Below are positions 52,650 to 59,824 of a stretch of DNA of 64,000 nucleotides, one piece after another. The stretch comes from Gammaproteobacteria bacterium (GTDB taxonomy: Bacteria > Pseudomonadota > Gammaproteobacteria > Methylococcales > Methylomonadaceae), in the NCBI GenBank assembly GCA_018830325.1, contig JAHJSQ010000064.1, forward strand, positions 1 to 64,000, written 5' to 3'. The notes beneath the pieces were generated by a model. It worked only from the letters and a program-made list of their open reading frames with translations, had not been told where the DNA came from and searched no databases. The stretch's first letter is position 1. Each line of letters starts with the position of its first letter. Position numbers and translations under genes: made by a program.

Positions 52650-53774
52650 TTAAGTGCAAGTCGTTTTTTCGTGTTCGGCTGATCGAGTCCTGATTCCCGA
52701 CGACCACCAAATTCGGCAGGCGCCTTCATCGGAAACCATGCACGGGCCAACCGGCGAGCGAGGCGTGCAGGAGGCGCCGTAGAGCTTGCAATCGACCGGC
52801 TTGATGCGGCCCAGCACGACTCTTGCACAGTCGCAGCCCGGCGGCATCGTACCGGCATTTTTTCTCGCATTTTCGGCATGAACGGGAAAACGAAGCCGGG
52901 CGTTATGCTGTGCATAGCCGGCGCTAAGCTCAAGTCCCGATGCCGGTATGATGCCGATTCCTCGCCAAGGGGCGTCAATGATCGTCAATGTGCTTTCGAT
53001 TAATCGGCGGGCAGTTGGATTGCCATGCGGTTTAACGACTTGTTCGTAGCAATTATCCAAAAAAATTCGGCCGTCGAGTTTTTGTCGTAAGACAGAATAA
53101 ATCGCCGCCAATAAACTGTCCGGCGTGAAACCGGCAATCGCGGCCGGGAAACCGTGGCGGTCCACGACGAATTGCCATTCCTCAGGCCCCATCACGGTTG
53201 AAACATGGCCCGGGGCTATCAGCGCATCGAACGAGGGCGTTTCATAGTCGAGTAGCATTGCAACCGCCGGCCACGTCAGGCGGCCGCTCATTAGCAGCAA
53301 TAAGTTATCGGGGATGCCTTCGGCGAGCATGCCGGCGACCGGGGCGCAAGTTGTTTCGAAACCGGCGACGAAAAACACGACGGTTTTACCGGGTTCGGCT
53401 TTCGCGATTCGAACCGCTTCGGAAGGCGAGGCGATCGGGCGAATGTCGGCGCCGGCGGCTTTGGCTTGTTCGAGAGAACGTACTGATTTGCTCGAAACAT
53501 TGACCGGCACGCGCAGCATATCGCCGAACGCCACGACGATGCTATCGGGTTCGTTCAAGCCAATTTGTATCGCTTGATAAATATCTTCTTCCGGACAAAT
53601 GCAAACCGGGCAGCCGGGCCCCGGAATCAGATCAATCATGTCGGGCAGGGCGCTTCTGAGTCCCGCCATCGAAATCGAACGCTCATGACCGCCGCAAACG
53701 TTCATGATGCGCACCGGCGAGGTCAAAGGCAGTGCGCGGATTTTATCGAGCCATTGTCCTGCATCGAGTGCCAT
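52650..53774 (-). CDS. hypD: Hydrogenase maturation protein HypD
   Basis: A 374-residue iron-sulphur protein that assembles the Fe(CN)2CO unit with HypC. The motifs are NVCGGHERSISMAGLRSALP near residue 25, GPGCPVCICPEEDI near 52, FVAGFETTCAPVAGML near 135, and the C-terminal cysteines of the [4Fe-4S] cluster (CDCARVVLGRIKP, CKLYGASCTPRSPVGPCMVSDEGACRIWW). The length is normal. The start follows the hypB stop by 9 bases, with GAGG as ribosome-binding site. Confidence 0.95.
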   Translation of the reverse strand: MALDAGQWLDKIRALPLTSPVRIMNVCGGHERSISMAGLRSALPDMIDLIPGPGCPVCICPEEDIYQAIQIGLNEPDSIVVAFGDMLRVPVNVSSKSVRSLEQAKAAGADIRPIASPSEAVRIAKAEPGKTVVFFVAGFETTCAPVAGMLAEGIPDNLLLLMSGRLTWPAVAMLLDYETPSFDALIAPGHVSTVMGPEEWQFVVDRHGFPAAIAGFTPDSLLAAIYSVLRQKLDGRIFLDNCYEQVVKPHGNPTARRLIESTLTIIDAPWRGIGIIPASGLELSAGYAQHNARLRFPVHAENARKNAGTMPPGCDCARVVLGRIKPVDCKLYGASCTPRSPVGPCMVSDEGACRIWWSSGIRTRSAEHEKTTCT

Positions 53775-53783
53775 CGGAAGACC

Positions 53784-54641
53784 TCAGGCTGGTGCGCCGG
53801 CTTTAACAACCGGGCGAAAGCGGACTTGCGCCGGATCGGCGTGTAATAGTTGGCCGTCGCGCTGGACGTTCGGGCGTGTCGTTTGTTGTTGTGCCAGTTT
53901 ATTTCGATGCGCTTGGAGTTGTTCGTGCAGCCAATCGATCCAGGCATCCAACCCGAAATCGTTATTCTGCCGAGAAGATAGGTTAAACACCGGCGCTTTA
54001 CTGGCTAAATTACGTAGTGCTTGTTCGGCCCTTTCCGGTGAAAAATCGTCGAGAAACGGCAATAAGTCGGTCTTAGTGATCAGCATCAAATCCGCCGCTC
54101 GGAACATGACAGGATACTTGGCCGGTTTGTCGTCGCCTTCGGTCGTCGAGAGCAGGGTGACGTTCAGATGATGGCCTAAATCGAAACTGGCTGGACAAAC
54201 GAGGTTGCCGACATTTTCTATGAACAAGATATCGATAGACGACAAGTCGATATGATGGAGGGCATCGTGAACCAGATGCGCATCGAGATGACACGCAGTC
54301 CCTGTCGTGATTTGATGCGCAGGTACGCCATGCGCGCGAATTCTGGCGGCATCGTTCTCGGTTTCAAGATCGCCTTCGATTACGGCCAGACCTAAAGAAC
54401 CGTTCAGTCGCTTGATCGTCGCTTCGAGCAAGGCGGTTTTGCCCGAGCCGGGCGAGGACATCAGGTTGATCGCCAAGACCTTCCGGGCATCGAAATGGCT
54501 CCGGTTATGTTCGGCTTGGCTGTCGTTTTTGGCGAGTAGATTTTTCAGCACCGTGACCGTCGTGGTACCGTTAGTCGGTTTTTCCGCTAAAACGAAAGGA
54601 CGATTACCGGGCGTGATATTACAACCGCAGGTATTGCACAT
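53784..54641 (-). CDS. hypB: Hydrogenase nickel-incorporation GTPase HypB
   Basis: A 285-residue GTPase from ATG 54641, chosen because it gives the conserved MCNTCGCNI start; the frame continues to 54707 but the extra 22 residues look like upstream leader. The N-terminal CxxCGC is the high-affinity nickel site. The GTPase motifs are SSPGSGKTALLEATI near 83, EGDLETENDAARI, and ITKTDLLPF. There is no histidine-rich nickel store between the two. It works with HypA to load nickel, and it leads the operon hypB-hypD-hypF. Confidence 0.94.
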   Translation of the reverse strand: MCNTCGCNITPGNRPFVLAEKPTNGTTTVTVLKNLLAKNDSQAEHNRSHFDARKVLAINLMSSPGSGKTALLEATIKRLNGSLGLAVIEGDLETENDAARIRAHGVPAHQITTGTACHLDAHLVHDALHHIDLSSIDILFIENVGNLVCPASFDLGHHLNVTLLSTTEGDDKPAKYPVMFRAADLMLITKTDLLPFLDDFSPERAEQALRNLASKAPVFNLSSRQNNDFGLDAWIDWLHEQLQAHRNKLAQQQTTRPNVQRDGQLLHADPAQVRFRPVVKAGAPA

Positions 54642-54834
54642 AGGGATAGCCTCTGTAACTTCTAAAAAGTGCATAACTATGTTATATGAGCACCATGAAT
54701 GGCACAAGCCGATAATAGCACTTCGGTGGTTTGAGGGTATTTAAAATTCGGCAATTTTGAGTAAGGTTGGAAGGTTGAATCTCAGAGTGGAATTCCCATA
54801 AACTCGTCTATTTAAAATATAAGGAGTCAACAAC

Positions 54835-55275
54835 ATGCGTTATTTACACACGATGGTCCGGGTTCGCGATTTGGACGAAGCATTGGATTTTTATTGCAAT
54901 AAGCTCGGATTGATCGAAACCAAGCGAATGGAGAGCGAGCCGGGCCGCTTTACGCTCGTTTATTTGGCGGCGCCGAAAGATAAGGAGCAGGCCGAGATCC
55001 AAGAGGCGCCGTTGCTGGAATTGACCTACAATTGGGACCCTGAGGAATACACCGGCGGCCGCAACTTCGGCCATTTGGCTTTCGAGGTCGACGACATTTA
55101 CGAAACTTGCCGAAAATTGATGGATGCAGGCGTTACGATTAATCGGCCGCCTCGGGATGGTCATATGGCTTTCATTCGCTCGCCGGATCAAATTTCGATC
55201 GAGTTACTGCAAAAAAGCGAGCCGCTGGAGTCGAGAGAACCTTGGGCGTCGATGCAAAATACCGGAACGTGGTAA
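54835..55275 (+). CDS. Glyoxalase I-like VOC protein (lactoylglutathione lyase)
   Basis: A 146-residue two-beta-alpha-beta-motif protein. The metal ligands of glyoxalase I fit: His5 ([12 protein letters not shown]), a Glu in [13 protein letters not shown], His in [16 protein letters not shown] and Glu in [21 protein letters not shown] is typical. It would convert the methylglyoxal-glutathione adduct to lactoylglutathione in the cytoplasm. AAGGAG lies 9 bases before the ATG. It is monocistronic. Confidence 0.87.
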   Translation: MRYLHTMVRVRDLDEALDFYCNKLGLIETKRMESEPGRFTLVYLAAPKDKEQAEIQEAPLLELTYNWDPEEYTGGRNFGHLAFEVDDIYETCRKLMDAGVTINRPPRDGHMAFIRSPDQISIELLQKSEPLESREPWASMQNTGTW

Positions 55276-55348
55276 TCAGGTCCGCCGGATTTGGAAATTT
55301 AGGCATTCGATTCCCGCGCCGGGACTCGGGAATCGATTGAAAGCCGAA

Positions 55349-55756
55349 TTAGCTATTAACTTGAGCAATCCAGTCTTCCAAGTTGTAATAATTGGAAATG
55401 CGAGCGACTTTGTTATCGCGGATTTCGAAGAAGGCGCCCGCAGGCAGTCTGTAAGTTTGTCCGGCAGCTTCCGGTAAGCCTTCGTCCGTTTGTAAGTATT
55501 CGCCCAAGACAACGAACTCCGCGGCGGCGCGTTTGCCGTCCGGGGTGGCCATGATGACCATGTCGACCAATTCTTCCTTGTAATTATTGTTCATGCAAGC
55601 CATGAACTGCGTAAAGGCTTCTTTGCCGATTTGGCGCTCGCCTTGATTGATATCGTGAATGACGTCATCGGTCAGCAAGTTTAAAAAGGTATCCATGTCG
55701 CCGGCATTGAAAGCAGCGTAGTATTGTTGAACTAGGTTAATGGTATCTTGATTCAT
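55349..55756 (-). CDS. SnoaL-like / NTF2-fold protein, ketosteroid isomerase family
   Basis: A 135-residue protein from ATG 55756, with AGAGG upstream; the frame runs to 55843 but without a start context. The pattern TINLVQQYYAAFNAGDMDTFLNLLTDDVIHDINQGERQIGKEAFTQFM and VRISNYYNLEDWI is that of SnoaL-like small enzymes or binding proteins. The substrate is unknown. It is convergent with the glyoxalase-like gene, about 70 bases from it. Confidence 0.75.
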   Translation of the reverse strand: MNQDTINLVQQYYAAFNAGDMDTFLNLLTDDVIHDINQGERQIGKEAFTQFMACMNNNYKEELVDMVIMATPDGKRAAAEFVVLGEYLQTDEGLPEAAGQTYRLPAGAFFEIRDNKVARISNYYNLEDWIAQVNS

Positions 55757-55961
55757 AATGGCCTCTAGGGATTGAAAGGTGATTTTTATAAAACCGGCTA
55801 TTTTATCGTTGTATTGGTTTTTACGCCATAGAATGCATGGCATTCACTTTCGATCGGGTCTGATTCGGCGGTGACAGGCGCGTCTAATTGACGCAGATGC
55901 TTGCATTACGGCAGTTGCTTGTTTAGTCTTCCCTGGGACATTACTAGAACGGACTTGACGT

Positions 55962-57083
55962 ATGAATCATCCTGAATTTCCATTGGCCGAGGAATTAATT
56001 TATTTAAACCATGCTGCTGTTGCTCCGTGGCCACTACGGGCATGCAATGCCGTAAAAGCATTTGCCGAGCAAAATACGCAGTTCGGTGCTTACCATTACC
56101 CCGATTGGCTCAAAAAAGAAAACGAGCTTCGCGGTCAATTTCAAGCTTTGTTGAATGCGCCTTCGTCTGACGATATCGCGTTGGTTAAAAATACGTCAGA
56201 AGCGCTTTCGTTTGTCGCTTACGGCTTGGATTGGAACGACGGCGACAATATCGTCTCGACGAACGAGGAGTTTCCTTCCAATCGAATACCCTGGCAATCC
56301 TTGGCAGGACGGGGCGTCGAATTTCGCCAGGCAGACTTGAACGGTACTTACGCCCCGGAAGAGGCCCTATTTGCATTAGTCGACAACAATACACGCTTAT
56401 TGACCGTGAGTTCGATAGAATTCGCTTCCGGTCTGCGACTGGATTTGGAAAAAATAGGCCGTTTTTGTAAAGCCAACGGGATTCTTTTTTGCATCGATGC
56501 GATTCAAAGTTTAGGCTCTGTTGAATTCGATGTGCAAGCCTATCAAGCCGATTTTGTGATGGCCGACGGTCATAAATGGATGTGCGGCCCCGAAGGCTTG
56601 GGGGTTTTTTACTCTCATCCGGCCGCCCGAGCGCAATTGCAATTGACTCAGTTCGGCTGGCACATGGTTAAACATATCCACAACTATGAAAACAAGCCCT
56701 GGGAAGTACATCCCGGCGCGAAGCGATTCGAGTGCGGTAGTCCCAATATACTGGGCATTCATGCCTTGTCGGCCAGTTTGTCATTATTGCTGGAAACCGG
56801 TATGGATTATGTTGAAGCAGCGGTTATCGGCAATGCCGATCGGCTTGCCGAAGGCATTATGCAAAATGAACGCTTGGAATTGATTAGCCACCGAACTCGT
56901 AAATTAAAATCCGGCATTGTTGTATTTAGACATAAAACACTGTCGAATAAACTGTTGTTCGAGCAATTGCAAGCCTGCGGTATCGTTTGCGCATTGAGAG
57001 GCCAAGGAGTCCGCTTTTCACCGCACTTTTATCATTCGGAGGCCGACATCGAGCGTGTATTGGAAAGCTTGTCAAGCTTCTAA
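55962..57083 (+). CDS. Class V aminotransferase-fold PLP enzyme
   Basis: A 373-residue protein related to cysteine desulphurases, isopenicillin N epimerase and similar class V enzymes. The opening is EELIYLNHAAVAPWPLRA. The PLP lysine is in VMADGHKWMCGPEGLGVFY near residue 206, preceded by the cofactor-binding FCIDAIQSLGSVEFDV. KNTSEALSFVAYGL near 72 is the phosphate-binding loop. No cysteine-loop of SufS/IscS type is obvious near residue 330, so desulphurase activity is doubtful. The substrate is not known. It is monocistronic. Confidence 0.82.
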   Translation: MNHPEFPLAEELIYLNHAAVAPWPLRACNAVKAFAEQNTQFGAYHYPDWLKKENELRGQFQALLNAPSSDDIALVKNTSEALSFVAYGLDWNDGDNIVSTNEEFPSNRIPWQSLAGRGVEFRQADLNGTYAPEEALFALVDNNTRLLTVSSIEFASGLRLDLEKIGRFCKANGILFCIDAIQSLGSVEFDVQAYQADFVMADGHKWMCGPEGLGVFYSHPAARAQLQLTQFGWHMVKHIHNYENKPWEVHPGAKRFECGSPNILGIHALSASLSLLLETGMDYVEAAVIGNADRLAEGIMQNERLELISHRTRKLKSGIVVFRHKTLSNKLLFEQLQACGIVCALRGQGVRFSPHFYHSEADIERVLESLSSF

Positions 57084-57271
57084 GAGATTGATTTTATATA
57101 TGCATATTACCCTAAAAAAGTCGTTGGCATGTTTTGTAAACCGTTTGTGCTGAGCCAAGTCGAAGCATGAGCGGTCTACAACAATTTCACTTGCTTGAAA
57201 TACCTCCACACGTCAAAATCGGTTACTTTCCTTATACCAAGAGATGACATCAAAATGTCTATCGCTAGACT

Positions 57272-57958
57272 ATGAGCCCGAATAATCGGATTTTATTTGC
57301 CGGAGATCCCCATGGAGATTTTCAATCCTTGATTAATTCGGCGATTGTAAACAGACCTGATGCAGTTGTTTTATTAGGCGATTGCGACCTTGAACGGCCT
57401 TTGGAGCAGTATCTACAAAAGATAATCGGTTTGACACGAATTTGGTGGATTCCAGGCAACCACGATTTCGACTTTCCGCGCCGTTATCATTACCTTTTCA
57501 ACTCCGAATTGGCCGAATACGGCCTTCATTTGAAAGTCCGTGAAATCGCCGGGCTTCGAATAGCCGGTTTAGGCGGAATATTTCTTGGACGCATCTGGTA
57601 TCCGCCGCAAAAGCCCCGATGGAAAAACAAAGCGCATTATCTCGCCAGCCAGCCTGGGCATATTAAAAAAAATGGATTATCGCTTAAATTAAAATCGGCG
57701 ATTTGGCACGACGAAGTGGAGTCATTGAAGCGCCTTAAGGCCGATATATTGGTGACGCATGAAGCACCAGGTTGCCATGAATACGGTTTTAGCGCGATCG
57801 ATGATATTGCCAAGGCCATGGGGGTCAAAAAAATTTTTCATGGGCATCAGCATGACAGTTATTACGCAAAGCTACCTTATGATATAGAAGTCTTCGGGGT
57901 TGCCGACCGGAGTGTTGTCGATCTTTCCGGTAAGGTCTACCCGGTAAAGACCGACTAA
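57272..57958 (+). CDS. Calcineurin-like metallophosphoesterase
   Basis: A 228-residue phosphoesterase with all five metal-site blocks: FAGDPHGDF (residues 9-17), LLGDCDLE, IPGNHDFDF, VTHEAPGCHEYG and HGHQHDSYYAK. It is a single-domain protein without a signal peptide, so it is cytoplasmic. The substrate is unknown. The 190 bases before it carry a copy of a dispersed intergenic repeat (57138-57165). Confidence 0.85.
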   Translation: MSPNNRILFAGDPHGDFQSLINSAIVNRPDAVVLLGDCDLERPLEQYLQKIIGLTRIWWIPGNHDFDFPRRYHYLFNSELAEYGLHLKVREIAGLRIAGLGGIFLGRIWYPPQKPRWKNKAHYLASQPGHIKKNGLSLKLKSAIWHDEVESLKRLKADILVTHEAPGCHEYGFSAIDDIAKAMGVKKIFHGHQHDSYYAKLPYDIEVFGVADRSVVDLSGKVYPVKTD

Positions 57959-58058
57959 GCAATGAATGTCATGAGGGCTATTTTGATATTGATTGAGCAA
58001 ATATTTGCCGAAAACGCGACGCAGAAACCATTGCAAAAATGCCAAAATTGATGATAAG

Positions 58059-58232
58059 TATACCTTTCGCACTTCAAATTTTGGCAGTGCCTGAGGAGGC
58101 GCCGGGGTGTGCGGCCCCTCACCTAACGCTAGGTGAGGGGCCAGCATGGAGCTGGCATAGAACCTACAAGGATGTATTCGCGGGTCCTTTGACGGACGCC
58201 CCTGCGCCGAACTTTGATCTGCGATGGGTATA
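58059..58232. mobile_element. MITE-like element, family A, with a swapped palindrome in place of the core
   Basis: It has both family A ends: TATACCTTTCGCACTTC at 58059 and GATCTGCGATGGGTATA closing at 58232. It carries no cruciform core. Instead there is a perfect palindrome with 13-bp arms, GGCCCCTCACCTA and TAGGTGAGGGGCC, around 58112-58142. It lies in the gap between the metallophosphoesterase and ppnP, both of which read towards it. Confidence 0.78.
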
Positions 58233-58271
58233 GTTATTGGGAAGAGTTATTGTTATTTGAATCCGCTCGCG

Positions 58272-58586
58272 TTATTTAAAATAAGAGCAGCAATAATCGG
58301 TAGGGCTTTTGATGTTGATTTTAAATTGCGCATTCGCAGGAACGTCGAACGACTCGCCCCTCTTAACTTTTTGCCATTGTTCGGAGCCTGGCAATAATAA
58401 TTCAAGTTCTCCGTCGATTATTTCCATCAATTCTTTATCGACTGTGTTGAAAGTGTATTCTCCCGGTAACATAAAGCCTAAAGTTTTGATGCTACCGTCG
58501 GCAAATTTAACGGTACGGCTCGTAACATTACCGTTATGGTAGACGTTAGCTTTTTTGACGACAGAAACATTATGGAATTCCGACAT
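58272..58586 (-). CDS. ppnP: Pyrimidine/purine nucleoside phosphorylase PpnP
   Basis: A 104-residue small cupin (DUF1255/YaiE family) that splits nucleosides with phosphate. Family features: FHNVSVVKKANVYHNGNVTSRTV at the start, KTLGFMLPGEYTFNT, EIIDGELELLLPGSEQW and GESFDVPANAQFKI. The length is normal. AAAGGATCGCC precedes the ATG. Confidence 0.92.
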   Translation of the reverse strand: MSEFHNVSVVKKANVYHNGNVTSRTVKFADGSIKTLGFMLPGEYTFNTVDKELMEIIDGELELLLPGSEQWQKVKRGESFDVPANAQFKINIKSPTDYCCSYFK

Positions 58587-58690
58587 GGCGATCCTTTATT
58601 ATGCACAGTAAAAAAGGATGCGATTTTAGCAGACTTTTGAGCTGCTCTAAATTAAAAAGTAGGCGGGATTGCGGAGAGCGGGGGGCTCAG

Positions 58691-58730
58691 GATGGAATTT
58701 AACGTGGGATGGAATTTTAACGTGGGATGG
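58691..58730. repeat. Short tandem duplication
   Basis: Two adjacent copies of a 19-20-base unit, GGATGGAATTTAACGTG and GGATGGAATTTTAACGTG, followed by the start of a third (GGATGGG). It lies between ppnP and the small secreted protein gene. No function is apparent. Confidence 0.6.
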
Positions 58731-58741
58731 GGTTTGGTGAA

Positions 58742-58768
58742 GCTTGGGCAAGTTGTAGTTGCCCAAGC
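58742..58768 (-). terminator. Perfect hairpin downstream of the small secreted protein gene
   Basis: A 10-bp perfect stem GCTTGGGCAA/TTGCCCAAGC with a 7-base loop, 17 bases past the stop of the minus-strand gene at 58785. It is not followed by a clean run of U, so it may be a 3-prime stabiliser rather than a rho-independent terminator. Confidence 0.5.
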
Positions 58769-58784
58769 GCCGGTTTAACTTAAA

Positions 58785-59168
58785 TTAATATTCGGCTTTA
58801 ACTTCTTGGTAGCCTTTAATTGCTTCGATTAAAGAAGCCTCGGCTTGAGCTTTGTCGCCTTTTCTGACGGCTCTACGTGCTTTTTTCAAATGAGCTGCAG
58901 CTCTGGTTCTTTTGACATCCAATCTGCCAACTTCAATGCGCTTAGAGTCTTGACGCGCTCCTTTAATCAACTCCAGTACAGTTTCGTCAGCCTCGCCGTT
59001 TTTCAAGGCAGCCAAAGCATCCTCTGACTTTTGTGCGGCGCCTGCAATAGATGCGGCGACTTCTTCCGGTGTTGCGTTTTCAATCTTTCCTGCGGCCAGG
59101 ACTTGAGTAAAGCTTCCTAGGGAAAAAGTGACGGCGAGAGCGATGACGATCTGTTTTAAAAATTTCAT
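58785..59168 (-). CDS. Small exported helical protein of unknown function
   Basis: 127 residues. A signal peptide (KFLKQIVIALAVTFSLGSFTQVLA, cut near residue 25) precedes a highly helical, charged domain with KNGEADETVLELIKGARQDSKRIEVGRLDVKRTRAAAHLKKARRAVRKGDKAQAEASLIEAI. The alanine/lysine spacing suggests a helical bundle of about four helices in the periplasm. I do not recognise a named family. AAAGG precedes the ATG by about 12 bases. It is monocistronic. Confidence 0.75.
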   Translation of the reverse strand: MKFLKQIVIALAVTFSLGSFTQVLAAGKIENATPEEVAASIAGAAQKSEDALAALKNGEADETVLELIKGARQDSKRIEVGRLDVKRTRAAAHLKKARRAVRKGDKAQAEASLIEAIKGYQEVKAEY

Positions 59169-59442
59169 GTTCTAGTTTACCTTTTGTGAGTTAATAATTT
59201 TGGCTATTGCTAAAACCTCGGGATTACGATCGCGGGTAAGACGCGTGTTCCGCAAACCTGATGCGCATGCATATGGAGCGTCTTGTCTAACTTTAGCCAA
59301 TGTAGGGCCTTGCCATGAGCAAGCCTCACGCTAAGACCTTACAAAATCCATAGTAACACACTCAGAAATATTTACTTAGTAATTCTTACAATGGAGGCCA
59401 AAATCATGCTTTGATCCATAAGTTAATCAAAGTAAACTTGGC

Positions 59443-59768
59443 TATACCTTTCGCACTTCAAATTTCGGCATTGTCGAAGGAGGCCTTGGGGTGCTAGGTC
59501 GATTTTGCTCATGCAAAATCGACATTCACGCCATCCATGGCGCTCGCAAAGGCTTTGCCTGCATGGAGCTGGCATAGAGCCTACATAGACGTATTTACCC
59601 AGCACCTAAATTCCATAGCCCATGGTTAATTGTCTTGGATAATTCATCCAGCACCTAAATAAGCCATGATTTTGAATCATTGCCAAAGGCCTATGGAATT
59701 TAGGTGCTGGGTTTACGGCGTCCTTTGACGGGCACCCCAAGGCCGAATTTTCATCTGCGATGGGTATA
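59443..59768. mobile_element. MITE-like element, family A, complete copy with a doubled core
   Basis: It opens TATACCTTTCGCACTTC at 59443 and closes CATCTGCGATGGGTATA at 59768. The core region (59597-59712) is compound: a first CCCAGCACCTAAATTCCATAG half and a partly deleted return, then a second CCAGCACCTAAATAAGCC half of the variant type that pairs with GGAATTTAGGTGCTGGG. A hairpin-like GCAAAATCGACATTCACGCC module lies near 59513. The element ends 56 bases before the hrpA start. The rest of the 656-bp gap holds nothing I recognise. Confidence 0.8.
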
Positions 59769-59824
59769 AATCTCTAAAAGATCAAGTTTAACGTTATAAT
59801 GCTAATTTTTATCGCCTAAAGCGA

